Below are positions 16,294 through 23,710 of a DNA stretch of 64,000 nt, piece by piece. Source of the stretch: a virus. Every line of letters starts with the position of its first letter. The stretch's first letter is position 1. Under the pieces are notes generated by a model. The model was not told where the DNA came from. It did not search any database and saw only the letters and a program-made list of their open reading frames with translations. The stretch lies in IMG/VR virus record IMGVR_UViG_3300037264_008423, positions 174,437-238,436 of that record; one strand, written 5' to 3'. The translations under genes were made by a program, and so were the position numbers.

Positions 16294-16347
16294 CCTGGAT
16301 AGCTCAGAAGTAGAGCGCAGTCAGATTAACTGTTGTTTTAGTTCTAT
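16294..16347 (+). pseudogene. 3'-truncated tRNA
   Basis: GCCTGGA, a normal D-arm (GCTCAGAAGTAGAGC) and an anticodon arm GCAGT-CAGATTA-ACTGT are present. The T-arm and 3' acceptor are missing and the sequence runs into TTTTAGTTCTAT just before tRNA-Glu. Confidence 0.45.
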
Positions 16348-16422
16348 AGCGCATTAGACTAACAGCAAGGTCGCCGGTCTTTCTAACCGGAAGCGCGGGG
16401 GCAGCACCCGCATGCGCTGCCA
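16348..16422 (+). tRNA. tRNA-Glu (TTC)
   Basis: Acceptor AGCGCAT/ATGCGCT perfect, G73, CCA. Anticodon loop CTTTCTA. D-loop AACAGCAA, T-loop GGCAGCA. A GTTCTA element abuts its 5' end. Confidence 0.9.
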
Positions 16423-16425
16423 TTT

Positions 16426-16501
16426 GCCCCCGTAGCTCAGTCTATAGAGCGTCCGCCTCCGAAGCGGAAGGCCGCTGGTGAGATTCCAGCCGGGGGTACC
16501 A
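16426..16501 (+). tRNA. tRNA-Arg (CCG)
   Basis: Acceptor GCCCCCG/CGGGGGT, A73, CCA. Anticodon arm TCCGC-CTCCGAA-GCGGA. T-loop TGAGATT, the same as tRNA-Arg(CCT). Confidence 0.92.
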
Positions 16502-16573
16502 ATTTGAAACCCGCTAGGCGCGCTGTTTGGCGACCAGGGCCTTGGCTTTGTGATAGGCGGCCTGGCGGCACAG

Positions 16574-16774
16574 TCACTTAAGCTGAGGCATATGCTTGGT
16601 GTGCCCGGAAAAAGAGGCGTAGCAACTGGCTGCGGCGAGATTGGCGACCATGCTGGGAAAGAGGCTCCAGTTGAAAGCCTGACCCCGCATGCGGGGGTCC
16701 TGCAAATCCTGATACATGTGCTCGGCCCAGTGGATGCCCACTTCCTTAGCTTTGTCACGGTTGGTTCTTGCCAT
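16574..16774 (-). CDS. Small protein with possible UGA readthrough
   Basis: 66 residues from ATG 16774 (MARTNRDKAKEVGIHWAEHM...). A GTTCTA element under an A-run lies about 7 nt upstream of the start. The TGA stop at 16574-16576 is followed in frame by 19 sense codons, LCRQAAYHKAKALVAKQRA, and a TAG at 16514. The extension is protein-like and continues the same helical style, so UGA readthrough (context UGA-CUG) or a recent nonsense mutation is possible. Function unknown. Confidence 0.55.
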   Translation of the reverse strand: MARTNRDKAKEVGIHWAEHMYQDLQDPRMRGQAFNWSLFPSMVANLAAASCYASFSGHTKHMPQLK

Positions 16775-16793
16775 AAACTGTAGAACATTTTTC

Positions 16794-16869
16794 GCTCCCA
16801 AGGTGTAAGAATCTGCACGCTTCCCTGCGAAGGAAGAGGCTCGTGGTGTGAATCCACGTGGGAGCGCCA
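16794..16869 (+). tRNA. tRNA-Arg (GCG)
   Basis: Acceptor GCTCCCA/TGGGAGC perfect, G73, CCA. Anticodon arm CTTCC-CTGCGAA-GGAAG. T-loop TGTGAAT (G55, T56). GCG is unusual, as bacteria normally read this box with ACG. Confidence 0.85.
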
Positions 16870-16875
16870 TTTTAC

Positions 16876-17004
16876 GGGGACGTAGCTTAATCTGGTAGAG
16901 CGCCAGGGTGAAAACCTGGAGGTGCGGGTTCAAATCCCGTTGTAATTACCCTCCTACAATCCTTGCCTGAAAGGGCCGAACTATGAGGATTATCGTCCCC
17001 GCCA
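16876..17004 (+). tRNA. tRNA-Phe (GAA) with 53-nt insertion
   Basis: GGGGACG, a D-arm with TGG, anticodon arm CCAGG-GTGAAAA-CCTGG and T-arm GCGGG-TTCAAAT-CCCGT are canonical. The 3' acceptor strand CGTCCCC with G73 and CCA comes only after a 53-nt insertion (16941-16993). In the insertion AATCCT pairs with AGGATT. This would be an intron-like insertion between positions 65 and 66. Confidence 0.75.
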
Positions 17005-17007
17005 TTT

Positions 17008-17039
17008 AAAAAGCGCAGCCCCGAATCCGGTTCGGGGCT
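17008..17039 (-). terminator. Intrinsic terminator (leftward)
   Basis: AGCCCCGAA/TTCGGGGCT form a 9-bp stem. On the minus strand it is followed by GCGC and a T-run, placing it after the methyltransferase gene 17109-17822. Confidence 0.7.
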
Positions 17040-17040
17040 G

Positions 17041-17106
17041 GCCTGGCTAACTATGATGACTGAATCGAACGACTATCGGCAACCGCGCAACTCACACGGT
17101 CCGCAC
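17041..17106 (+). other. Possible tRNA-like remnant
   Basis: The segment ends in CGCACCATT, like the 3' ends of neighbouring tRNAs, and has CCG...CGG pairing, but no acceptor strand or anticodon arm could be built. Unexplained. Confidence 0.2.
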
Positions 17107-17108
17107 CA

Positions 17109-17822
17109 TTAACTACCGGGCTTGAGGGCCACGACAAAGTGAACCTCGTTACGGAGCCTCGTTTCGCAGCCGAGCGCCGCCAGCAGATCCATGATGGGGC
17201 GCGTTTTTTCAGGCGGGACCACGGGATCGTAGCAGTTGAGCGTGGCATGGCGCAGGACAGTAAAACCCGCTTGGGTTAAAATGGCGCGCAGGTCATTGAT
17301 GGAAAGCTCGCGCACATGCATCTCGTAGGAAAAGGGACTGCCCCCGGCCATGACCCGCCAGAGCGTGTTGAGCGAGCTTAAGTTAGGCGTGGTCAGAAAC
17401 ATTTTTCCGCCCGGTTTGAGGCAGGCGTAGCAGGTGTTTACAAAATTTTTCAGGCCATCGCCCACGTAGGAGTCGCGGTGAAGCACGTCCTGGACCTCCA
17501 GGTCCTTGATATGCTCGATGACCTCCATGTTCAGCAGCAGGTCATAGTGGTTGGTCTTGTCGGTGAAGACGGTGCGCAGGTCCGTGCTGGTGTTTTCAAC
17601 CGGCAGGTCCGGGAAGAGCAACCGCAGTCCGTCCGTGAAGGCTCCGGGAGAGCCGACCTCCAAAACAGAGCTGGCCTCCGCTAACTCCTGCTCGATAAAA
17701 AGCATCGAGTTGACGTAACGCTGGCAGTGGGGAATGACCCAGGGGTTTCGGCTGTGAGGACTGTCGTGCGGCACGAACTCCAAAAAATATTTCTCAACTC
17801 TGGCTTTAAAGATTTCACCCAT
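17109..17822 (-). CDS. SAM-dependent methyltransferase
   Basis: 237 residues from ATG 17822 (MGEIFKARVEKYFLEF). The Rossmann-type SAM site is SSVLEVGSPGAFTDGL (about 50-65), then motif II-like NHYDLLLNMEVIEHI (about 92-106) and LKPGGKMFLTTPN (about 137-149), all typical of class I methyltransferases. The substrate is unknown; nearby glycosyltransferases suggest sugar or small-molecule modification. Upstream on the minus strand are GTTTAC and GGTTCTG elements. Confidence 0.85.
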   Translation of the reverse strand: MGEIFKARVEKYFLEFVPHDSPHSRNPWVIPHCQRYVNSMLFIEQELAEASSVLEVGSPGAFTDGLRLLFPDLPVENTSTDLRTVFTDKTNHYDLLLNMEVIEHIKDLEVQDVLHRDSYVGDGLKNFVNTCYACLKPGGKMFLTTPNLSSLNTLWRVMAGGSPFSYEMHVRELSINDLRAILTQAGFTVLRHATLNCYDPVVPPEKTRPIMDLLAALGCETRLRNEVHFVVALKPGS

Positions 17823-17861
17823 ATGAAAGCCAGAACCAATTTTTAGTGTAAACAAATTTAA

Positions 17862-17938
17862 GGAAGCATAGCTCAATCACGAAGAGCGGGAGTCCTACCC
17901 ACTCAAGGTTGCTGGTGCGAGTCCGGCTGCTTCCACCA
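17862..17938 (+). tRNA. tRNA-Val (TAC)
   Basis: Acceptor GGAAGCA/TGCTTCC perfect, A73, CCA. Anticodon loop CCTACCC (C33). D-loop contains CACGA, T-loop TGCGAGT. Confidence 0.88.
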
Positions 17939-17960
17939 TTTTGTTCCAGTAGCCGGGTAT

Positions 17961-18461
17961 ATGGATGGTATTAGTGATGAGAACATGGGCTATATAGTTA
18001 AACTGATGAAAAAATTAGCCAAGCTCATTAGCTGGCTGATCGAACTTGCTTTTCGGCGCGGATACCGTGAAGGCCGGAAGATCGGTAAACTTGGGTTCTG
18101 TTTTCGAGTGGGACCCGTAACCAATAAGAAACCTATGCCATTAGAATTAAAGCTAACAACGGAGCAGCAAGTCGCTGTGCGCATTAAGCCGACCACGCCT
18201 AAAGGCCAACCCGCCCAGTTGGACGGGCTTCCGGCCTGGTCTGTGGCGGTCGGAGACGTAACCCTGCAACCCAGCCAGGACGGCCTGTCTTGCGTGATTG
18301 TCAGCGCGGACACAGCGGGGTTGAGCCAGGTGCTTGTGACCGCCGACGCCGACCTGGGTGAGGGCGTGGAAACGGTCAGCGATACCATCGCGGTGGACGT
18401 GGCCAGCCCTCGCGCGACGAATTTGGGCCTGGCGGCGGACCCGCCCGAACTCAAGCCTTAA
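17961..18461 (+). CDS. Ig-like structural protein with N-terminal helix
   Basis: 166 residues if translated from ATG 17961. The N-terminal ~55 residues are helical and basic (YIVKLMKKLAKLISWLIELAFRRGYREG). The rest (from MPLELKLTTEQQVAVRI, ATG 18135) is a small beta domain common in phages, with DGLPAWSVAVGD and a STAG/DTAG-type strand, related to Ig-like big folds. Translation could start at 18135, leaving the helix as a separate peptide. A GTTCCA element precedes 17961, and a terminator follows. Confidence 0.65.
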   Translation: MDGISDENMGYIVKLMKKLAKLISWLIELAFRRGYREGRKIGKLGFCFRVGPVTNKKPMPLELKLTTEQQVAVRIKPTTPKGQPAQLDGLPAWSVAVGDVTLQPSQDGLSCVIVSADTAGLSQVLVTADADLGEGVETVSDTIAVDVASPRATNLGLAADPPELKP

Positions 18462-18489
18462 GCGCCGCAGGGCGCAACTCCTTGATTGC

Positions 18490-18515
18490 AGCCCGGAAGT
18501 ATTCCGGGCTTTTTG
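18490..18515 (+). terminator. Intrinsic terminator
   Basis: AGCCCGGAA and TTCCGGGCT form a 9-bp stem with a 3-nt loop, followed by TTTTTG. It ends the Ig-like gene; the tail overlaps a GTTCTT element. Confidence 0.85.
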
Positions 18516-18553
18516 TTCTTAGGGGTGGAATCCATAAACCAAAGGACACCCCT

Positions 18554-19153
18554 ATGACAGAGAATACTCTTGCTGGCAAGCTGGTCGCGCTGATCCGCGA
18601 AACCGAAGCTCCGGCTCACACGGAAACAGTCAAAGCCGTCATCCGGCTTTTGAAAGAGGCGGTGGTAATACTGGCCCCCAAAATCATCAATCCCACCCAG
18701 GACGATTTTAAGACCACCGCTGAAATCGCGGCGGCTACGGGGATCGACCTGTCTCCCTTGATTCAAACCACCGGGGACCGGAGTCAGATTAAGATAAAGA
18801 CCGATCTGCTCGACTATTTCACCACCAACGACTTCAAAGACGATCCGCAGCCTTTTGTCGTCTGTCTGCCCATGCCGGGATTTAACCCCTCGGTAGTTTA
18901 TCCTGGCCAGGAGGCGGCTCCCTACAATCCTGGTTATCCCATTCGGGACGGGGCCACACTTTGGCTGGATTCGCAGGAGCCAGTGGCCGCGCCGAACGCG
19001 ATTTGCTGCGAGATCTATCAGCCCAAAATGGGCGGCCTATTCATGTTTGTCCGGCCCTTTGCCACGCAGAACTCGCGGCGCGTGGGCTTCAAGTTTACCC
19101 TGAAAGGGAATGGCCGGAAAACCACCGTGGACATGGTGAGCGCCTACTCGTAA
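18554..19153 (+). CDS. Unknown protein
   Basis: 199 residues from ATG 18554; AAAGGAC lies about 8 nt upstream. An N-terminal helical half (LAGKLVALIRETEAPAH) is followed by a beta-rich half. No motif recognised. It is monocistronic, between a terminator and tRNA-Thr(CGT), whose acceptor begins 9 nt after the stop. Confidence 0.7.
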   Translation: MTENTLAGKLVALIRETEAPAHTETVKAVIRLLKEAVVILAPKIINPTQDDFKTTAEIAAATGIDLSPLIQTTGDRSQIKIKTDLLDYFTTNDFKDDPQPFVVCLPMPGFNPSVVYPGQEAAPYNPGYPIRDGATLWLDSQEPVAAPNAICCEIYQPKMGGLFMFVRPFATQNSRRVGFKFTLKGNGRKTTVDMVSAYS

Positions 19154-19161
19154 ACAATTTC

Positions 19162-19237
19162 GCCTCGCACGCACAGACAGCGGTGCGCCGGTTTCGTAAA
19201 CCGGAGATGGCCGGTGCGATTCCGGCGCGAGGCTCCA
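19162..19237 (+). tRNA. tRNA-Thr (CGT)
   Basis: Acceptor GCCTCGC/GCGAGGC perfect, T73, CCA. Anticodon loop TTCGTAA. D-loop AGACAGCG, T-loop TGCGATT. Confidence 0.93.
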
Positions 19238-19248
19238 GTCGTAGCATG

Positions 19249-19325
19249 GTGCGTGTAGCATAATCAGTTAGTGCCCTTGATTGTGAATCAAGACTGTGCC
19301 GGTGCAACTCCGGTCACGCACCCCA
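19249..19325 (+). tRNA. tRNA-His (GTG)
   Basis: Acceptor GTGCGTG/CACGCAC perfect, C73, CCA. The base before the stem is G, giving the G-1:C73 identity pair. Anticodon loop TTGTGAA. T-loop TGCAACT. The minus-strand HNH gene overlaps its 3' half. Confidence 0.93.
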
Positions 19326-19851
19326 AAGTGACAGCGTAACCAGCGTGTTTTACGACTTTTAGGCACATAGCTACAAACTCATTGTAGCTAAAGTCAGCTT
19401 TGGCTTTGTTCACGGGTTTGCAGGTCAGTCCCAGGTTCAGAAGGGAGTTATCCCCTCCCTTCGATACGGGTATGGTATGGTCAAAAGCATAATCATCCGA
19501 AAGCAGGTCTATCGGAGTGCCCGTGAGGTAACACACTGGATCAGACTTGAGCTTATTCCAAAGCATTTTAGCTGTGAACCGGCTTGACAGCTTGCTGCGC
19601 CGCCCCTTGACTGCTCTGTCGAAATTCTTTTTTCTTTCTCTGAACCGGCTGAGCTTCACGGAAAATCTTTTCAGTTTACGGAACTTTTTCACGCGTATAA
19701 TGGTCTGGCTTTTGACTTGGTTGGACAAGTGATACCGGACTGTGCTCGGTGGTAATTTGGTTTCACGGCTGATTCTTTTCACGCCCCAGTCAGGGTGTTC
19801 GCGTTTGACTGTTTCTATTAATTTCTTATTTAATACACGGGTCGTATCCAT
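19288..19851 (-). CDS. HNH homing-type endonuclease
   Basis: 187 residues from ATG 19851. The N-terminal helix-turn-helix-like part (IETVKREHPDWGVKRISRETKLPPSTVRYHL) is followed by a basic linker and an HNH nuclease core: CYLTG...FDHTIPVSKGGDNSLLNLGLTC (about 115-150). It lies antisense to the tRNA cluster and its 3' end overlaps tRNA-His by 38 bp. Likely a free-standing mobile endonuclease. Confidence 0.85.
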   Translation of the reverse strand: MDTTRVLNKKLIETVKREHPDWGVKRISRETKLPPSTVRYHLSNQVKSQTIIRVKKFRKLKRFSVKLSRFRERKKNFDRAVKGRRSKLSSRFTAKMLWNKLKSDPVCYLTGTPIDLLSDDYAFDHTIPVSKGGDNSLLNLGLTCKPVNKAKADFSYNEFVAMCLKVVKHAGYAVTLGCVTGVAPAQS

Positions 19852-19883
19852 ACCGTAAATACAGTTACGACCCGTAAGAACAT

Positions 19884-19959
19884 GTTCGGCGACCGAGCTA
19901 GTGACCGGAATGGTCTGCAAAACCAATGTTGTAGAGTGCGATCCTCTAGCCGAACTCCA
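19884..19959 (+). tRNA. tRNA-Cys (GCA)
   Basis: Acceptor GTTCGGC/GCCGAAC perfect, T73, CCA. Anticodon loop CTGCAAA. D-arm CCG...CGG with AGC in the loop; T-loop TGCGATC. Confidence 0.92.
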
Positions 19960-19970
19960 GTATTTAAAGC

Positions 19971-20258
19971 ATGCGGGAAAGCATGGCATCTTTGGCGTCT
20001 CAAATTGTCGCCTACCTTTTGGAGTATGAAGTGGTTCGAGTCTGCGCGTCTTGTGAACAGGAAATGGGGCGGCGCGTCAAGGTCGAGCCAGGTCAGCACC
20101 GCAGCCACGGCTATTGCAGGCGACATATGCTGGAATACTACCGGCAGGCAGATATTGATCCTGGTCCCGTAGCGGCTAAGGACGACCGGATGTTCTGCCC
20201 GGATCTGCGCGAGCACCCGGAAATACCCACCGTCCCGATGGAAAATAACGAGCTATGA
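19971..20258 (+). CDS. Small zinc-finger-like protein
   Basis: 95 residues (or 91 from the second ATG). The central part CASCEQEMGRRVKVEPGQ...GYCRRH has C-x2-C and C-x2-H ligands, typical of a single treble-clef or zinc finger. Its stop overlaps the next start (ATGA). Function unknown. Confidence 0.65.
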   Translation: MRESMASLASQIVAYLLEYEVVRVCASCEQEMGRRVKVEPGQHRSHGYCRRHMLEYYRQADIDPGPVAAKDDRMFCPDLREHPEIPTVPMENNEL

Positions 20259-20422
20259 TCTACTACTGGCTTTTCCACCGGGCCAGCCGGAATCGGTGGG
20301 CGCTGTGGGCCTGGCGCAAATGGTCCAGCTTGATCACAGTTCACAAGCACGTGCGCCGGGGTAATTGGGCGCAGGCATGGATCTGGACAAGAAATTTAAC
20401 GCGGCATTATCCCAACAGCTAA
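20255..20422 (+). CDS. Trp-rich micro-protein
   Basis: 55 residues starting MIYYWLFHRASRNRWALWAW, with eight Trp and many Arg/Lys. The start overlaps the upstream stop, so it is probably co-translated. The 3' part runs into the tRNA-Gly-like element at 20401. Function unknown. Confidence 0.45.
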   Translation: MIYYWLFHRASRNRWALWAWRKWSSLITVHKHVRRGNWAQAWIWTRNLTRHYPNS

Positions 20423-20463
20423 GGAGTCTGCCTTCCAAGCAGAAAAAGTCGGGGCAGCCCACC
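20401..20463 (+). pseudogene. tRNA-Gly (TCC) lacking 3' acceptor
   Basis: GCGGCAT, D-arm with AACAGCTA, and a good anticodon arm TCTGC-CTTCCAA-GCAGA are present. The T-arm is shortened (GGGGCAGCCC) and no strand complementary to GCGGCAT follows, although the segment ends ACCA. Truncated, or one part of a split tRNA. Confidence 0.45.
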
Positions 20464-20470
20464 ATTTTTA

Positions 20471-20476
20471 GTTCTA
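20471..20476 (+). promoter_or_regulatory. GTTCTA element
   Basis: TTTTTAGTTCTATGGGCGT immediately precedes ATG 20484. This is one of the clearest examples of the repeated A/T-run plus GTTCTA element found before isolated genes. Confidence 0.4.
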
Positions 20477-20483
20477 TGGGCGT

Positions 20484-21086
20484 ATGATTAACTTGATCGC
20501 GATGTATTACGACCCGACCCGCGCTGATATCGCGCAGATTGCGATACCCGCCGCTACGGCGTTTGCGCAGGCAAACGGCTATGACCTGATCATTCGGGCT
20601 ACGGAAGCATTTCCAGACGCGAACACGGCCATGTTTTACAAGCCGCTGCTGATCGCCGAGCAACTGCCTCCGTGCGCGAAGCTGATTTACGTGGACGTTG
20701 ACATACTGTTCCGGCCCGGCGCTACCGACCAGGAACTCTTCCGAAGTGACCTTAACGTATCCTGCGACTTCAATGGTTTGTGCGTGGGCTTCATGGCGCT
20801 CCGTAATACTGAGACGGTGCGTCGCGCGATCCAGGTTTGGAATGAATTAGGACCCCTCAAGGGAGCGCCGCAGCACGACCAGACCACCTTCAAGTGGCTG
20901 GTAGAGAATGTTCCCTGGATTACAGGTATGACCTCGCTGATCCCAATGGGCCTGGTGTCCAATCCACGGCACCCGGTTCCGGGCACGGTCGCGCATCACT
21001 TCTGGAGCCAACACTCCGGTAAAGAGTGGATCGCCAAGTCAATGGCGGAATATCGATTTGAGCCGGTGCTTCCAGCGAAGGTCTGA
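20484..21086 (+). CDS. GT-A type glycosyltransferase
   Basis: 200 residues. A nucleotide-sugar binding start (INLIAMYYDPTRADIAQIAIP) leads to the metal-binding DVD motif in KLIYVDVDILFRPG (about 68-80) and a catalytic QHDQTTFKWL region (about 133), as in the galactosyl/mannosyltransferase-like GT-A families. The acceptor is unknown. The last eight codons lie inside tRNA-Thr(TGT). Confidence 0.8.
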   Translation: MINLIAMYYDPTRADIAQIAIPAATAFAQANGYDLIIRATEAFPDANTAMFYKPLLIAEQLPPCAKLIYVDVDILFRPGATDQELFRSDLNVSCDFNGLCVGFMALRNTETVRRAIQVWNELGPLKGAPQHDQTTFKWLVENVPWITGMTSLIPMGLVSNPRHPVPGTVAHHFWSQHSGKEWIAKSMAEYRFEPVLPAKV

Positions 21087-21133
21087 GTCCTGTAAACTTA
21101 GGCAGGTGAGGGCGGCACTCACCACCGGCTCCA
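21062..21133 (+). tRNA. tRNA-Thr (TGT)
   Basis: Acceptor GCCGGTG/CACCGGC perfect, T73, CCA. Anticodon arm TGAGT-CCTGTAA-ACTTA (C33). D-loop AGCGA; T-loop GGCGGCA. It overlaps the end of the glycosyltransferase gene. Confidence 0.85.
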
Positions 21134-21232
21134 CAAGCTAGGCCGCTCTAGCAGGCGGTCGGCGGCGGACTCCAGGGTAGTGCCCATCATTTTGTCCTCT
21201 TCCTCGGTATCGCCCTTGTGCCGAAAAGCGCG

Positions 21233-21403
21233 TTAGCCGGGTAGAAGCCATTTGCCTGTGATCGGTTCCTGCATTCCCTTCCAGGAACACTTTTGGCAGT
21301 AGTCAAAGCACACATCCGTGTGATTGGTGCCAATCATCTGCTCATGGCCGCAAAGCGTGCATTCGTAGCGCCGAGGTTCGTGGGGTAGGCCGAAAAAAGG
21401 CAT
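21233..21403 (-). CDS. Small zinc-ribbon protein
   Basis: 56 residues: MPFFGLPHEPRRYECTLCGH, then CFDYCQKCSWKG. The two CxxC pairs form a zinc ribbon. It lies three bases downstream of the Cys-rich gene 21407-22135, probably in one leftward operon. Function unknown. Confidence 0.6.
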   Translation of the reverse strand: MPFFGLPHEPRRYECTLCGHEQMIGTNHTDVCFDYCQKCSWKGMQEPITGKWLLPG

Positions 21404-21406
21404 AAG

Positions 21407-22135
21407 CTAAGCTGAGGTTACACCCCCGCCATCGCTGGGATAGAAAGAGGCTTTAGAGGGCGGCAGATAGCGGTCCGAGCGCCGTAGCTTTTGGCGAGGA
21501 TTAAGGGTTGTGGCCCGGATGTAAGCGCCGCGATCTTCCCGGAACAGGCCGGAGTCTAGCGCGTCCGACGCGCAGGTGTCACAGAAGAGGGTGCCCTTTT
21601 CGTCGGCCATGTCCACCCGGATCAGGTTGGTCTTGGCGCGCTTAGCGCACCGACCGCCGCAGGCGGGACAGCCAGGATCGGAGCACTCGCAACGGCCAAA
21701 TGGGCGCGACTCGCTTACGGGTGGAACCGGCTGCCAAGTGTGGCCCTTGTCGCGTGTAGTGAACCACCGCTCCAATTGGCATCTATGGCAACGCCAAAGC
21801 ACTTTTTCTCCAGGCTGATAGTGGTGCCCGTGCGACTGGACCTCGATCCACCGGTGCTCGCACTTAGCCTGGTCCTCCGGGCAATGGCCGCAATGCTCCA
21901 AAAGGTTGTCGGCGCGCCGCTGGGTGATGATTCCCTCGTAAGTGCGCGAGGGATCAAACTTGGGCGCAGGCATCAAGATCATGAGCGCCTGGTTATAGAC
22001 ATCCCGCTCCGCCGCCTCGCGGGTGTCCCAGGGCGCGGAGGCGATCCGCTTTCCGCCCGGCAGAAACGCAATGCTGACGAAGCTGTCCGCGTGCGGATAG
22101 GTCTCAACTTCGATCTGGTAATCGCCCACTTTCAT
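21407..22135 (-). CDS. Cys-rich protein with several zinc motifs
   Basis: 242 residues. An N-terminal beta segment (VGDYQIEVETYPHADSFVSI) is followed by CGHC, CHRC, CECSDPGCPACGGRC and CDTC pairs, so several zinc sites are likely. No family recognised. Divergent from the methyltransferase at 22163; the 27-bp gap holds the GTTCTA element. Confidence 0.65.
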   Translation of the reverse strand: MKVGDYQIEVETYPHADSFVSIAFLPGGKRIASAPWDTREAAERDVYNQALMILMPAPKFDPSRTYEGIITQRRADNLLEHCGHCPEDQAKCEHRWIEVQSHGHHYQPGEKVLWRCHRCQLERWFTTRDKGHTWQPVPPVSESRPFGRCECSDPGCPACGGRCAKRAKTNLIRVDMADEKGTLFCDTCASDALDSGLFREDRGAYIRATTLNPRQKLRRSDRYLPPSKASFYPSDGGGVTSA

Positions 22136-22154
22136 ATGTTAGCTACTCTTTTCA

Positions 22155-22160
22155 GTTCTA
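22155..22160 (+). promoter_or_regulatory. GTTCTA element
   Basis: CTTTTCAGTTCTAGC lies directly before ATG 22163. Confidence 0.35.
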
Positions 22161-22162
22161 GC

Positions 22163-22744
22163 ATGCGCATGAAAACATTACAGGAAATATATCAGAACCA
22201 TCTGCAATCGGATAAAGGCACGTTTCACAGCTACATAGAAGTTTACGAGCGGATTTTTAGTTCACTTAGATTGGCGGCCAAAAAGGTGTTGGAAATTGGG
22301 ATTGCCGGGGGAGCGTCATTACAAATGTTCGAGGAATATTTTCAAGGAGCCGAGGTCTATGGCGTTGATGCCAGAATTAAACCAACTGGCCCTTTTGGAA
22401 ACTGCGACCTGACCGAGCTTATTGAAACCGGGATGCACCGGATCAGGATTTTAAACGCCAAGGTCAAAGCTCAAGTGGAACTCCACTTTAAGGGCGTAGA
22501 GTTCGATGTCATTATCGATGACGCCAGTCATGACTTGGAGAGCCAGTTAACGGTCTATTCTAATTTCAAAGACAAGCTGTCAGCAAACGGTCTATATGTG
22601 ATAGAAGATGTTTACGAATTAGAACAGCGACGCGCCAGCTATGAGCGCATGGACCCTGAAAAAAATGTAACCATTTACGACCTGCGTCCGATAAAACACC
22701 GAGTAGATGACGTGTTAGTGGTCCTCGGACAGCACAGACAGTAG
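22163..22744 (+). CDS. SAM-dependent methyltransferase (sugar or macrocin-type)
   Basis: 193 residues from ATG 22163 (a second in-frame ATG is at 22169). The SAM site is KKVLEIGIAGGASLQMFEEYF (about 42-62), followed by acidic motif GVDARI and FDVIIDDASHD (about 117-127), typical of macrocin O-methyltransferase-like and cephalosporin hydroxylase-like folds. Substrate unknown. Convergent with the glycosyltransferase at 22715 (30-bp overlap). Confidence 0.8.
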   Translation: MRMKTLQEIYQNHLQSDKGTFHSYIEVYERIFSSLRLAAKKVLEIGIAGGASLQMFEEYFQGAEVYGVDARIKPTGPFGNCDLTELIETGMHRIRILNAKVKAQVELHFKGVEFDVIIDDASHDLESQLTVYSNFKDKLSANGLYVIEDVYELEQRRASYERMDPEKNVTIYDLRPIKHRVDDVLVVLGQHRQ

Positions 22745-23710
22745 AACTTCAGTCAGGACGCGCACGGTATGCTCCGCCTTTAGAAATGACGGAAAAGCTG
22801 GATTAGGCTTCGGTTGAAGGGCGAGTAAGTCGCAGGCGATACGGCTGGCGTCCGCGTCGGTGGTAAAAGATCCATCCGCGCGCTGAGCCACTTTAAAGTC
22901 CATCAAGGTGCCCCCTAGATGCTGGGCGTGCTCCGCCTGGGAGGGACAATGCTTGGAAACAACAACATGACAGCCGAGCGCGGCGGCTTCGCTCAACAGC
23001 CGGGAATAACCGTCCCATATGGAGGGGTAAAAGAAAATTCGGGTCCGGCTCAGCTTATGCCACAAGTCCGTTTTAGACAGACCTTGCATCATTCCGGCGA
23101 ACCGGCCTCCCTGAACAACAATTTCTCGCATTACCTGTTCTGCGAGCGGCTGACTTTTCCGATTACCAATGCCACTGCTGGCCACGTCGAACTCTTTTAA
23201 AGGGCAACAGTAGGGCTGAATCCCGGTGTAATTTATTCCGCTTGGTATCCACTGGGCGCGCCGACAGAGCTTGGCTACCGCTTCCAGATTCGTCTGAAGC
23301 ATGGGCAGGATTACGTCCATCTGCTGAATAATCTGCGGGTAGTTGAAAAAACCGAACAAGTTAGCGTCACCGTGCAACCACCATACTCGTTTTTTGGCGC
23401 GAATGGGCAAATAGCAGGCGTTGTTCGGATCAAAGCATGTGGCAAGGGCCGAGGGCCAGGTGTTGAAGAAAAGGCAGTCCGTCGTTAAAGAGGGGAGCGC
23501 TTCTCCGTTTTTAGTGCCAATGAAATCAACACCGCGCTTGGTTACACGGCCTGAAACATCATAAGTCGCGCAGAGTAAGGTGCATTCGTGGCCCATAGCG
23601 GCTAATGCTTCCAGGACGGTTAGCACGACGAAGTTACAGGGGTCGGTGTCGTTTACCTTAGTCCACACGTCCCAGGTGTTGGCGTATTGAATTTCAGCGA
23701 TAAATTTCAT
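22715..23710 (-). CDS. GT-B glycosyltransferase
   Basis: 331 residues. N-terminal Rossmann domain (GHECTLLCATYD...) and C-terminal GT4-like nucleotide-sugar site FYPSIWDGYSRLLSEAAALGCHVVVS (about 230-255), including the acidic-to-Glu catalytic region. It overlaps the upstream minus gene by 4 bp, so the two are one operon. Probably modifies surface glycans or hypermodified DNA bases; neither can be shown here. Confidence 0.8.
   Translation of the reverse strand: MKFIAEIQYANTWDVWTKVNDTDPCNFVVLTVLEALAAMGHECTLLCATYDVSGRVTKRGVDFIGTKNGEALPSLTTDCLFFNTWPSALATCFDPNNACYLPIRAKKRVWWLHGDANLFGFFNYPQIIQQMDVILPMLQTNLEAVAKLCRRAQWIPSGINYTGIQPYCCPLKEFDVASSGIGNRKSQPLAEQVMREIVVQGGRFAGMMQGLSKTDLWHKLSRTRIFFYPSIWDGYSRLLSEAAALGCHVVVSKHCPSQAEHAQHLGGTLMDFKVAQRADGSFTTDADASRIACDLLALQPKPNPAFPSFLKAEHTVRVLTEVLLSVLSEDH

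Noticed and set aside
16550-16783. Plus-strand ORF opposite the small protein.
   Set aside because: It is the shadow of the minus-strand gene 16574-16774.
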